Positions 10,054 through 21,029 of a stretch of 37,619 nucleotides of DNA are shown here, piece after piece (the stretch's first letter is position 1; each line of letters opens with the position of its first letter). The position numbers and the translations under genes are program-made. Below the pieces are notes generated by a model. That model made no database searches and was not told where the DNA came from. It saw nothing but the letters and a program-made list of their open reading frames with translations. The DNA comes from Phoronis australis (Eukaryota > Phoronida > Phoronidae), in assembly GCA_002633005.1 (NCBI GenBank), contig NMRA01000302.1:41433-79051 (forward strand), given 5' to 3'.

Positions 10054-12679
10054 ATGGGTTTCAGGACGGGGGATAAGCCAGATACCCTACCGTACTATGA
10101 AAACGCTGAACAAGCATTTTCCTTGATTCCTGAAGTATTATCCAAGAAAAAGGGCCAAAAAATTAAAGCGCTCCGACGAGCGAAACGTGGCGAAATTAAC
10201 CAAAAAGATGACGATAAACATGATGACGAAGATGACGAATATGACGATGATGGTGGCGAGGATGAACAAAAGAAGTAATAATAACATACACATGACGAAA
10301 GTAGAATTCCGAAATCAGTAAGAAAAAGGTTACAGTCTTGAGCGACACTTGGCGAAATTAACGGAAAAGACAACGACGGACATAATGATGAAGATGATGA
10401 CGATGATGACGAATATGATGATGGTGGTGGTGATGATGAACAACATCACAACGTTCATATGACAAACTTAGATGTCATAAATCAATAAGAAATAGGCTAC
10501 AGTCTAGTTCAATAGAAGATAAACCGACATCAATGCAGCAAGAGCGCTCAACAAAGGAACAGCGTTATCAGAAAATCTTAAATAACTCAAAAAGTAGACG
10601 TCTTAGCGAAAAATAGAAAACATCCTCTGAAAGCCCGTTCAAAATTCTATCTAAACTGATGGTATCGCCTAAATCCAAAAATTTTTCCAAAAAATGAAAC
10701 TTTGCGTGTTTTTCAGAAATTCAAAGGCAAATAACTCAAAAACGGTAAGTCAGAGAAAAAAATTGTTAAAGCATTTGAAGGAATATACTTTAAAAATCCA
10801 CCTGCAAAAAATCACGTCTTTTTCTCTTCCCGTTTGAAATCGCACCCCAGCACGACAGAAAATGGGTCAACATGCGCCAGATCCGCCATCTTGAAAGCAA
10901 CTTCCGGTTTCTTGGCTTTGTGCAATAGCATGTCCTAAGAAACTAATACCTGTAAGAACTCGAAGGAATTGGCCTCAGAATGCGCCCTCTACAGGAGAAA
11001 ACGTTTTTAGGTCAAAATCGAGGTGCGCATGCGCAATCGCCGATATTTCCACCATCTTTAATCGGAAGTGAACAATTTCCGGTATACTCGTTGAAATCTT
11101 CCGGCCCATTTACTGTGCCGATTTTTTGCTTTTTAAGTAAAAAATTGTAGCCTCCAGAAGCATTTGAACCTTTAAATGAAAACAAAATGGCCGCCACAGC
11201 CGCCATCTTGGATCCGATTTTGACGAAAAACAACAAACTTCCAGCACTTCTGCAAGTACGTGCTATGTGTAACTTTCGTGATGATCGGACGAAAATTGCG
11301 ACCTCTATCGTGCGAACAAACAAAAAAAACAAACTTAGCGACAGAGCAACATGCTTGGCAAAATTTATTTCGTCAACTAATGAAAGCGCTCCGAGGAGCA
11401 AAACTTGGCGAAATTAACCAAAAAGATGACGTTAAAGATGATGTCGAAGATGACGAATATGACGACGATGGTGGCAAGGATGAACAAAAGAAGTAATAAC
11501 AACATACACATGACGAATGTTGAAGTCCGAAATCAGTAAGAAAAAGGCTACAGTCTTGGGCGACACTTGTCGAAATTAATGGAAAAGACAACGACGGAGA
11601 TGACGACGAAGATGATGACGATGATGACAAATATGATGATGGTGGTGCCGATGATGAACAACATCACAACATTCATATGACGAACTTAGATGTCATAAAT
11701 CAATAAGAAATAGGCTACAGTCTAGTTCAATCGATGATAAACCAACATCAATGCAGCAAGAGCCCTCAACAAAGGAACAGCGTTATCAGTAAATCTCAAA
11801 TAACTCGAAAAATAGACATCCTAGCGAAAAATAAAAAAAACATCTTCTGAAAGCCCGTTCAAAACTCTATCTCAACTGATGGTATAGCCTAATTCCGTAA
11901 ATTTTTCGAAAAAAAAATGAAATTTTGCGTTTTTTTAAGAAATTCAAAGTCAAATAACTCGAGAACGGTAAGTCTGAGAAAAAATTGTAAGAAGCCATTT
12001 GAATGAATATAATAGCATGTCATAAGAAACTAAAACCTGTAAAAATTCGAAGGAATTGGTCTTATAATGCGCCCTCTACAGGAGAAAACGTTTTTAGGCC
12101 AAAATCGAGGTGCGCATGCGCGATCGCCGATATTTTCGCCATCTTTAACCGGAAGTAAACAATTTCCGGTACACTCATAGGAAACTTTTTTTTCGAAAAA
12201 AAATGAAATTTTGTTTTTTCTTTAAGAAATTTATAATCAAATATCTCGAAAACGGTAAGCCTGAGAAAAAATTGGTTCATGTTATTTGAAAGAGTATAAC
12301 TTAAAGAATCCACATGCAGAAATTCACGTCATTTTCTCATCGCGTTTAGGTGGCACCTCAGCACGACCTAAAATAGGTCAACATGAGCCAGAACCGCCAT
12401 CCTGAAAGCAACTTCCAGTTTTTTGGCTTTGCATAATAGCATGTCATAAAAAAACTAATACTTGTAAAAATTCGAAGGAATTGGTCCCGTAATGCGCCCT
12501 CTACAGGAGAAAACGCTTTTAAGGCCAACATCGAGGTGTGCATGCGCGATCGCAAATATTTCCGCCCTCTTTACCCGAAAGTAAACAATTTCCAGTACAC
12601 TTGTAGCAAACTTCTGGTCCATTTACTGTTCCGATTTTTAGCCTTTTACGTAAAAAATTGTAGCCTCCAGAAGCATTTG
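10054..12679. repeat. Partly tandem repeat family with Asp-rich frames and promoter-like modules
   Basis: Sequence starting near 10168 recurs near 11386, an offset of about 1.2 kb. It includes an Asp/Glu-rich frame ending GGEDEQKK or GGKDEQKK and the following 350 bp. A second module, starting TGCGCCCTCTACAGGAGAAA and containing an NRF1-like site and CGGAAGT, occurs at 10980, 12067 and 12491. A third module, with CCGCCATC plus ACTTCC, occurs at 10883 and in decayed form near 12393. The middle copy has lost part of its centre. The Asp-rich frames are repeat-borne and I do not treat them as genes. The block ends exactly where the DDE_4 transposase remnant begins, suggesting one transposon family. 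Confidence 0.8.
11024..11211. promoter_or_regulatory. NRF1, ETS and YY1 motif cluster
   Basis: Within 190 bp are TGCGCATGCGCA (11024-11035, NRF1 consensus), CGGAAGTG (11063, ETS/GABP core) and GCCGCCATCTTG (11199-11210, YY1 consensus). The first two recur in the copy at 12111-12157. Another YY1 plus ETS pair lies at 10883-10907 (CCGCCATCTTG, ACTTCCGG). In animals these are core motifs of housekeeping promoters. Function here is an inference; no transcript start is visible. Confidence 0.5.
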
Positions 12680-13050
12680 GGGGGCAGGCGTAGTGACAAA
12701 TACATTGTTAAAAAATCTGGATTTCTGGAAAACTTAATTACCCGAAAACAAAATTTTAGCAGATAGAGGTTTTACTATTGATGAACTCGTGTTTCCAAGA
12801 CGAGTTAAGTTAAACATAGCAGCTTTCACCAAATCCAAGTCACACCTTAGTCAAAAAGATCTGACAAAAACACGGCGCATTTCCACAGTAGGAATCCATT
12901 TGGAGAGAGTAATACGGCGACTTAAAAGTTTTCAAAATTTTGAGTACCATTATTCTTGTGTAAAGCACAGAATCAGTCGGTAACTACTTGATTGTATGTG
13001 CTGGGCTGTTGAACCTACGTGCTGATCTGATCAGACATCAAAATTTGGAA
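12680..13050 (+). pseudogene. DDE_4-type transposase remnant (ISL2EU/IS4EU-like)
   Basis: The plus-strand translation begins GGRRSDKYIVKKSGFLENL. After a frameshift it reads LADRGFTIDEL, which holds the second catalytic Asp, then FPRRVKLNIAAF, then TKTRRISTVGIHLERVIRRL, with the catalytic Glu in HLER. A further shift leads to NYLIVCAGLLNLRADLIRH, matching the family C-terminus. Spacing and motifs are those of the DDE_4 superfamily of animal DNA transposons, some of which carry an N-terminal THAP domain. At least two frameshifts and the missing N-terminal two thirds make it a pseudogene. It joins the upstream repeat directly at 12680. Confidence 0.8.
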
Positions 13051-13394
13051 GACATGTACTAACTTCCAGAGTTTTTATGTTGTCCATTCCAAGTGGTAAC
13101 ATGTACTGTTTCAAGAAATTTCTGAAAGTAAAATGAACGCAACCGTGCAACAGTTTGCTTAACAAAGCTTTCAATGTGTAGCACATCTACGTTATAATAA
13201 AGCCATTAAAAATTAGCGCGTACGTAAATAATGTTGGTGCTTCTGTTTTGGTCTAAAACAAATGTGATCAAAGTCATTATCAGTTGTGTACAGAACTAGT
13301 TTTTTTTTCTTAAGTCCAGTACAAAACGTGGTTGTTGGTACCATTTTTTAAATGGACTGATATGGGTATCACCAGTACAATAATGTGGTGCAAC

Positions 13395-13465
13395 TGAACT
13401 AAGTGACTCACGAAAACAATCTTAAGAACAGTTCTTAAAATTGTTTTCATGATTCACTCAGTTCA
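13395..13465. repeat. 71-bp near-perfect palindrome
   Basis: The arms 13395-13429 and 13431-13465 are 35 bases each and differ at only four positions, with one base between them. Weaker pairing may extend on both sides. No coding frame. It is best explained as a palindromic MITE-like remnant or a fold-back end of the nearby DNA transposon. Confidence 0.85.
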
Positions 13466-13499
13466 ACTTATGGAAATCATAAGAAATTCATCACATTGT

Positions 13500-13941
13500 T
13501 ACAATATCAAGAAATGGTTATTTGGCTCTGGGATGTTTCCGTGAACACTGTGTCATACTGTTAAGAAGGTGTGTGGATAGATTCCAGGGGACAGTTCAGC
13601 CTCAAGAAAGTAAACGAATCATAAAAGTACATGACCAACGCTGGAGCAGATCCATTTGAAATAATTAAAACCCAAGTTAGAATAATAAACAAGCAACAAA
13701 TTCATGTCACATCACATATTTTATAAAACACAGACGTTATATAACCCAGGACTACGACTTTGAATAGCTCACTACCATGCTAAACAGCTGTGCTGTTTTT
13801 GTTTTTGGCATTCCTGCAATGGCTGACTTCGGTATGCGAAATGCGGCTGTTTTGTAAACTACAGCACGAAGTTACACGATCTGTCTATAGACATCAAACC
13901 TTTCCGCATCACACACACATAACACACGCACGCACACGCAA

Positions 13942-13981
<40 letters not shown>

Positions 13982-14950
13982 CTGTGTGTTTGTGACTTTG
14001 AATTTCGTTTATCCATTTGCTGGGCTTTAAGTCAGTCATATCTTCGTAGTGTAATGGATCAAATGTTAAATTATAACAACACACTTGAGCGACTTCCAGT
14101 CTTCTATGGAGCACCGTACCGGGCCCATCACGTTCATTTGTCACTGAGGTTAGTGTTGGGAGTAGCTAAAATTTGCATTAGGCAGGAAAACCAACTACCG
14201 TATATTAGGTTACACTTAACCAGTTTACAATTTTTGCAGAATGAAACCGAAATTCAAATCTGGCCTGTTGCTCCCTTAAATTAGCAACCACAACACTCCT
14301 TTCCGCAATAGGATTCTTTTCCATTATCAACAAGAGCATCTGCCAGAGACTCCATGAAACGCGTCAAAGTTTATTGAGGTTGGCCCATGAACATTTACGC
14401 ACTGCCCCTGTGACTTGAGTTGCCAGTGTCGGGTATTTTTTGGGGGGGGAGGCATGATACTCCAAGTTCACTGAAAATTCACTTCTTAGATTCTGGTCGT
14501 GTAAGGAGAGAAGCTTATTTCCGTTAAGTATTCAAATTTACATGTTGTTCAGCGTATATCAAATACTACTCGTATTTTGCTAATATTGGCTTCATGTTCA
14601 TTTACAATTACATGTTTGTCCTTGACCTAGTTTCACCTGAAGCAAACACCTTGACTCACCCTTGTTCTCATTCTGTTACAACTCAAGATGAGCGTGGTAA
14701 TATATTGCATGCATGCACCCATGGACGAAGTGGGCAAAAAGGTTTGAGATTAAACATTGAAATCGAAAGAGACGAAATGCCTCTGAATTAAACATATCCG
14801 TGTTAGCATGTATAATGAAAGTAATTTGTGGAGAAAATATCTTATGCCTGTCTATAGCAGTGTCGGTTAAAGGTCTTAAATTGGTAGACAATAATTGTAC
14901 AGGTTACCACGCTTCCAAAAGAAAGTCTGACCAGATGTCTAAATTCAGAT
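13500..14950. other. Mostly featureless intronic or intergenic stretch
   Basis: The rest of the lectin domain should lie on the minus strand at lower coordinates than 14958, but I found no convincing exon here. The sequence contains the microsatellite listed separately and short overlapping frames without family resemblance. Confidence 0.4.
13907..13992. repeat. CA/TA microsatellite
   Basis: A run of (CA)n with CG interruptions passes into an uninterrupted (TA)n tract, one TG break, then (TA)n and (TG)n. The short frame that reads through it is a low-complexity artefact. Confidence 0.95.
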
Positions 14951-14957
14951 TACTTAC

Positions 14958-16635
14958 ATAAACTGGAACGCATCCGCCATATCGTTAGTGAAGTACCACA
15001 AGTGACCGCCTCGATTTTGGCAGTCTTGTTCGGCGTCTAAAAATGATTTCTGCGGTGATTCAACAATCTTGTAGCAGCTTGAGCCAGCCACAGACCACCC
15101 AGGACATTCTGTGGCACCTGATTGAGAAAATAATTGAACACAAATGAAATGAAAAAGTAGTGCAGGACGCATTTATCTGTCATTAATTCTTCTTGTCCAT
15201 ACATTTCTGTAGTCTTAACACCCATTAATCTTAATCTATTCCACATCCTATAGGGGAGGCAAGCATCATTCTAGCCATAGATAGGTGTCTTGTACAAAAC
15301 TGGGGGAGACAAAATTGCCAGTAAATCATTAACTCAGCCATTTTTTGTCAGCAAAAGGTCCACATCGTCAGAAATTTGAGCCCCCCCCCCTTTAAAGGCT
15401 CGTGCGCGCATGATATGTGTCCCCTTATTTGCGTATTCCTTCACACCGTGTAGTACTTTACGGGGCACTTCTCCGCTGTTAAGTTGTCGATGTTGACTCT
15501 ACAAATCTAACCAAATTCACCCGGTTGTGATCGTCTTCGAATAAACCAAAAACTCAAGTAACAGCCATATTCACACGGGCCATTTTCGAGTCCTCAATTT
15601 TAAGGCTTTCCAACCCCAATAAATTCTGAAGCGGTTTCAAAAGTCGTTAGGCGATCATCTGTTGTTGTTGTTGGTATCGGAAATATCCTATTACGGTTAA
15701 ACGTATTGTGACCTCAGTTGTTAGAACTAGTGGCTTAAATCATATTTCTTCATAAGCAGTTAAGTACTGAGAAAACGTAGTATGAATTTATTCATTTTTA
15801 TTGTTGTAATACCTGGCCGTAATGAGACTATAGTAAGTGGTGTCTGTGGTCTTAATATGGTGCACGTATTGACGACATCAGTTTTTTCAGAACACGGTAC
15901 TGCTACATCAGCCTTGTCAATGAAATTTGACAAAAACAATGAAATGCAACTGAGAAACCGATTTACACTATTATGAATGGATATAGTGGTTAAATGTCAC
16001 ACATAAGTATCACTAAACACAATCATACGCATTCCTTAAATCTTTAATGACGAACTCTTCGCTAGGAGCTGGTCTACAGACAACTTTCGGATGAACAATA
16101 TTGGTGCTACGGTTGTTCGCGTGAGTGCACCGGTACGTGCATAATGTCATTATCCAGATTTTTTGGCCTGCTAAGTATTATGCTAGGAGAAAGACAGGCA
16201 TAGATTGCACTTCGCATAGATGAAAGAGGAATCATTATATTGCCATAGCACATTAAGGATACTCCAAAATCAACTTTGTCAAGTGATGAATTAAAGGTCT
16301 GGTACACCCATTTGTACTCTTCGCTTTTGTTTTTTTTTAATGTTTACTACGAAATCTTCAGAATACAATGAATATACATAACCCAGAAAGCGCCAAGAGG
16401 CATTAGATCTGGGTAAAAAAAAATACAAAGAAGTCTATATACAAGGATTATATGCGAATACATCAATAAAAAACTGATGTTAAGAATACAATGATATATT
16501 GTTAGTGCGCGTAATAATAAAAAGCTTGCATTTACAAACAAAACGAATATCCATAATCCGTTGGTGCTTACCAGTAAACCCATTGGCCACCACTGACGCT
16601 GCAAGGAGTGCTCTCACTAACTGTGACAAGATCAT
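14958..16635 (-). CDS. Secreted C-type lectin-like protein, first two exons (partial)
   Basis: Exon 1 (16635-16572) starts with an ATG and encodes the 21-residue signal-peptide-like MILSQLVRALLAASVVANGF-T, ending in phase 1 at a GTAAGC donor. Exon 2 (15117-14958) follows a TTTTCTCAATCAG acceptor in matching phase 1 and ends at a perfect GTAAGT donor in phase 2. It encodes the N-terminal part of a C-type lectin domain: ECPGWSVAGSSCYKIVE, then AEQDCQNRGGHL, with the first conserved cysteines and the GGHL turn. The carbohydrate-site half (WIGL, WND region) must lie on exons I could not find. The 1.45-kb intron contains a LINE tail. An alternative start at 15172 would read an unspliced MRPALLFHFICVQLFSQ, also leader-like. 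The spliced model is better because of phase and splice sites. Confidence 0.7.
16330..16500 (-). mobile_element. LINE 3' tail with conserved hairpin (copy 1)
   Basis: Read on the minus strand, it ends in a poly-A run (plus-strand T-run near 16330). It carries the hairpin AACCCAGA/TCTGGGT near 16380-16414, shared with the tails at 17.4 kb and 29.0 kb. It lies within the intron of the lectin gene, on the same strand. Confidence 0.65.
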
Positions 16636-17398
16636 TTAGAACAGATTTTGTCACTCGCAAATTTCACCTACAACCGTCCTCGTGAGATCCAAAAGCGTTT
16701 GTGCAACATTCGAAGCTCCTCTGGCAGTTTTGTAGCCTCACATTTGCCCTTCCAGTTGAACGTTATGTGCGCATGTGCGAACTTTGATCAGGCTGCCAAT
16801 CATTGTCACAAGACATGCGCAGATAACTTCTTAGGGACTTTGATGTCGCGATGTTACGAATGAGTAGTGCAGGTGCAAGATATGATCATCTCACAGTGTT
16901 ACTCTTGCTGGTCGCCTGCGTGGAAACCAATATATCAGGCCAATTTGTTTTTGATCTGCACCTCTACTCGTTTTGAAATTCTTTCCTCATTAATCAAAGA
17001 TATTTTTCACATCACGAATGTCCTGGTTTTTTCTTCAAACCACTCATTTTTTCAGTAGTTAAAGTATTGATTTACTGTTAACTCTCGAAACACTCAACTT
17101 GATGTACAAGAACGAGTGGAACTTGCTTAATTTTTATTGATATGCCCTCAGATATATCAAGATATGCCTTATTCTGATTCATCGAGTAAGGGCGACACCT
17201 TTTGCCCACTCATTATGTTATCCTGAATGCTCTCAGCTGTGCTTGTTCTTCTATGCAAGGAATTATAATTAAACCTTCAAATATTCAGCAGTTTAGTTAG
17301 ATTTGAATGCAACTTTTAGCGCCGTGTCGCCTTATTGCGAGAACACCAAGTGGATGTGATGTTCTATTTAGCATGTGAGGGGTTTTAGATGTTTTTTT

Positions 17399-17595
17399 AA
17401 TTTTTTAAGGTGATATATATTTATTGAAGAATACACAAAACATACAACGAAATAATGACAAACCCAGAAATTGCGAAGTCTTATGTCTGGGTTGTAGACA
17501 GTGCACAGATGAAAGTAGTATATACAGCACTATGTACATGTAAATAGTATCTAGTATAGGTATTCAAATATTTAGATATGCTTTTACGAACATAT
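17399..17595 (-). mobile_element. LINE 3' tail with conserved hairpin (copy 2)
   Basis: The minus strand ends CTTCAATAAATATATATCAC followed by an A-rich run at 17400, nearly the same as the plus-strand insertion ending at 29139. The hairpin AACCCAGA (17461-17468) with TCTGGGTT (17486-17493) is intact. 5' truncated; no protein frame remains. Confidence 0.75.
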
Positions 17596-17650
17596 GTTAT
17601 ATTATTGTGAGATGTTTATTTTTAGAGACAACTCCATGCGTATTTTACAG

Positions 17651-18074
17651 GAAACAATGGCATCAGCAGCGCAGAACATTAAATTATTCTTGTCTCGTAA
17701 GTACCACTTCGCGGTCGATTTCTAATTCTACACTGATTAAATGTATATTGGATTTTTCAATTATGACAACCTCAGAGAAAAGCCACCCCGGGGCTCCGGT
17801 CGTTATTGCCTTATTATCATGAGGATACAATTTATTTTGTGCAATGGATTTTACAGCAAGCCTCACCATCAAATAATTGTTTATAGACAAGTACTTTTTT
17901 CTAGCATCGCGGCTCCTATCACTGTATAACATTCAACTTTATTCCATTTCAGATGCATGTAGCAAGACAGTTTATGGCAAGTGCAGCCGAAAACACGAAA
18001 CGTGCCCAAATGTCCGTTTAAAATGAAAAGCTGTACCCTTGGTAATTTTTAATTAAAATTTCAATCAAAATAAA
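17651..18074 (+). CDS. Possible two-exon small Cys-containing protein
   Basis: Exon A (17651-17696) follows the acceptor TATTTTACAG and ends in phase 1 at a GTAAGT donor. Exon B begins at 17953 after TTCCATTTCAG in matching phase and stops at 18024-18026, with AATAAA at 18069-18074. Joined, they read from the ATG at 17657 as MASAAQNIKLFLS, then HACSKTVYGKCSRKHETC, and end PNVRLK (37 residues, three cysteines in the second exon). Alternatively these are the last two exons of a longer gene whose earlier exons I cannot see. I recognise no family. Support is the paired splice sites, the open join and the polyadenylation signal; there is no homology. Confidence 0.35.
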
Positions 18075-18670
18075 ATTAATTCTGAAATCTCAACTGATAC
18101 GCCCCGGGACAATGTCTGTAATGTAGCTTACCACAGGCATCATGTTATTAAGATAATGATTTTAGTCTCAGGCAGATTGTGTGCTGATTCTAAAGGCCAT
18201 CCGCTAGAAACACCTGGACAAGGCCGGACACTTTCCCTGGAGTCTTCCCAGCATAATAATTGTGCGCGGCTATTTCACTGCGCATGTTAACCTCAACCTG
18301 TGTATTGCATGTAGCATTTCTATTGAACCCTATACTGAAGGTAAGGCCAGGATAATCGTTTGATCGACTACCGCTTCTCGAACATTATTTGAAGAAACGG
18401 ATGCAAAGTTTGTCTATTTTTTGTCAATAAGAAAATCTAAATCGTAACTCCTCCAATGACTGCTTGGTAATTATTCAGTTTGACATTTCACAGTGACATA
18501 ACTTGCATTTGTCAGACCGTCAACAGGTCGTCAGCCAGCACTGAGCGGGGGTGGTTTGAATTTCTTAAACAGTAAAGTAAGAGAATTGATGAATTATTAA
18601 CCACAATACATTCACCAAATCCATGTCAAAATCGCATCATTGCACAGCTCGACTGGGCATTTGAACTTAC

Positions 18671-18824
18671 GAGTTCTCAAAAATGGCTTTGTGGTTTCGC
18701 TCAAACCGTAAGGATTTTTGATATAAAAGCCTTGTTTTTGCGTAACGTAACAAATGCTAATAGGACTGCTATTTTTGTACAAAAACACCTTGCGTTCTGC
18801 GAGTTGACTTGTCACAGAAATCAC
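18671..18824 (-). CDS. Orphan candidate exon A
   Basis: A 154-base open stretch lies between a CTCTTAG acceptor and a CTC|GTAAGTTC donor. It enters in phase 2 and leaves in phase 1, and reads VISVTSQLAERKVFLYKNSS, then ICYVTQKQGFYIKNPYG. It could be part of an extracellular domain, but I do not recognise the fold. Its phases do not join directly to candidate exon B upstream. Confidence 0.3.
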
Positions 18825-19070
18825 ACTAAGAGACTAATCGAACATTCCTAATAAATTTTGAGGTAACTGGTGAATTGTTTATTTAATAAAGGTTTCATTA
18901 AAGTCCAAGAAGTACACGTTGTTAACCCTTATTACATGGTTAGAGGATGTTACAAGGATCCAAGAAGTACCTAGCCCATAATAAATACACAATCCGTAAT
19001 CAAATAAAGTTTAAATAAACGCGCCAAACACGATTCGGACCCGAAGAACACACCACCATCTTAAACTTAC

Positions 19071-19153
19071 CGCAAACCCAGAAGTAAAATTCATTCAGGA
19101 ACCCAGGCTTAGTATACGCCGTCTGTGCGACTGGAGCAGTGTCTGCTACCAGC
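19071..19153 (-). CDS. Orphan candidate exon B
   Basis: An 83-base open stretch is bounded by the acceptor CATGTTTGCAG and the donor GCG|GTAAGTTTAAG, both strong. It enters in phase 2 and leaves in phase 1. It reads LVADTAPVAQTAYTK and then GFLNEFYFWVC. No family is recognised. It may belong to a minus-strand gene between the lectin and the region to the right. Confidence 0.3.
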
Positions 19154-20291
19154 CTGCAAACATGGATAAAATCATCGACAGCGCGCCTTAACTTTAATAA
19201 AATCAAAATACGGACAATTGTATCGAAATGAGGCGAATACATTTTGGCAGAAATTATTTTGCCGGACTTGGGCCCGCAGCCGATTGGACCCGGACCAAGA
19301 CCAGACACTAGCGAACGGCAAAGGCATGCGGTTGCAAGCTGTTTTGTCGAAGTAAAAGGTTCAAATCATAAATGCCGTATACCAACAAAGGTAGTTTCAG
19401 ACACTTGCATAAAATTACGAGAATAGTAAGCAAAGATGTATCTCACTAAATTTCAGCGTAAATTGTTGACGAAAACAATTTACACAAAGTTTTATACTCG
19501 TAACTTATCCCGCTGTGGTGCAAGATGGCCGACACGATCCAAACAAAGTGACCTAAATCTCGCCACAAAAATTGCAACAACTTTTTGCCCCGATTTTGAT
19601 ATTTTTTCGGTTTTTCACTGAGTAGAATGCATTATCTATCCGATGATAGCAAAGTACATTTTCAAAACGAAAAAAAAACATAGCAAATAAAAATTTGGTT
19701 CGACTCATAATTGGTTCCTTGGTTCGACCGCCCTACATAACAGGAACTGAACATCAATGCTATTTTTTAAAATATATTACAATACAATAAACAAAAGTAC
19801 GCCTAACATTTCAAAAAAATTAACGACCACTGACTATGAACTATAAATATACACAAACGAATCACGAGATATTACTAATAAAACAAAATAATGAAGACTT
19901 TTCGAGCAAGCGATAGCACATTCAGTTACAAGTAAAAATGGCGGCGTTCAGGATAAGTTCCTGAACTGACGAGACGGAAATGTGGGTACGGAAATAACCG
20001 ATGACAGCCGATAATTATATGCTCACAGGGAAGGGTAAATAAGCGCTTGTAGCACGAAAGGCGAAAAGGATATAACGTAAGGTATATTTATTTATTAAGT
20101 ATTTTCGGATACTGGAGCCATATTGGCACTTTAAGATAAAGACTTGATAATCGACCGAGTCGTTATTTTGCTATAATGTACCTTTCTTAAAAAAGAAATT
20201 TTGACTTCAATGTAATAATAATAATAATGACACAAAAACAAAACATATATTGTATAATCCCTAATCCCTAATCTTTTTCTGTCAGATTTAT

Positions 20292-20318
20292 ATATACACA
20301 CACACACACACACGCACA
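20292..20318. repeat. AC microsatellite
   Basis: An (AC)n tract with one CG interruption, next to the LINE tail. Confidence 0.9.
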
Positions 20319-20321
20319 CTT

Positions 20322-21022
20322 TTACTTTATTTATTTATTTATTATTGTGATATTTAAAATGAGGGTGGCCTCTTCAGTGATAGCACTGCTTTCCAAGAGG
20401 GCCCTCAACAAGAAAAACAGTAATATAATACAATGAAGTAATAAAACAACAATGAAATATACATAACAAAGATACAATTAAAACAGTTAAGGTTGAGAAT
20501 TAAGACAATAACTAAATGACAAATAATGGTAAAAAATTAACTAAGACAGATGAAATGAATTAAGAGATGACTCTAGACAATGAGAGTATTTACGACAATG
20601 AAAAAATGACATGATTAAGATAGGCAGGGCATAAAAGGTTAAGTAAATTACAGCCACTTTTTAACATTAACTTTAAAGGTAGTATTTGAGTTGGACCGTT
20701 TAATTTCTGGGCTAAAAGAATTCCATATTATAGCAGCTGCATAGATAAAAGATCTCTTGCCAGTCTCGGTTTTAATTTTTTTAGAAGAAACATTGCCAGC
20801 AACAGAAGAACGTGTAGAATAAACAGCCTGACTGCTATTGAATTTACTGCTGAGGTATGCTGGAGCCAAGCCATTGATACATCTGTATATACAACAGGCA
20901 GAGAGATATTTATTTCTTTGTCTTACTTTCATAAATCCCAGCTTGGAGTACAAGTCGTCAACCCTAGTGTCCCTAATTTTAGTACCCAGTTGACAAAACC
21001 TGTTTTTTATATACATATGCAA
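20322..21022 (-). pseudogene. CR1-like LINE, C-terminal ORF end and 3' UTR
   Basis: The minus-strand frame (21022-20648, 124 aa) matches the region after the reverse transcriptase of CR1/Jockey-type LINEs: TKIRDTRVDDLYSKLGF, RQRNKYLSACCIYRCINGLA followed by PAYLSS, then RSFIYAAAIIWNSFSPEI and VKKWL at the end. A 3' UTR of about 300 bp follows and ends in (AAAT)n at 20322-20340, typical of the clade. The RT and endonuclease are missing, the usual 5' truncation. It is a different family from the L1/Tx1-like copy at 3.6-6.8 kb. Confidence 0.8.
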
Positions 21023-21029
21023 CTACTAA

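Noticed and set aside
10054-11496. Asp/Glu-rich frames ending GGEDEQKK and GGKDEQKK as acidic protein genes
   Set aside because: They lie in a duplicated repeat, their low-complexity GAY runs explain the open frames, and the antisense frame is equally open (poly-Ser).
16347-16604. Hydrophobic minus-strand frame of 85 aa
   Set aside because: It reads through a LINE 3' UTR and the signal-peptide exon in another frame. The hydrophobicity comes from T-rich sequence.
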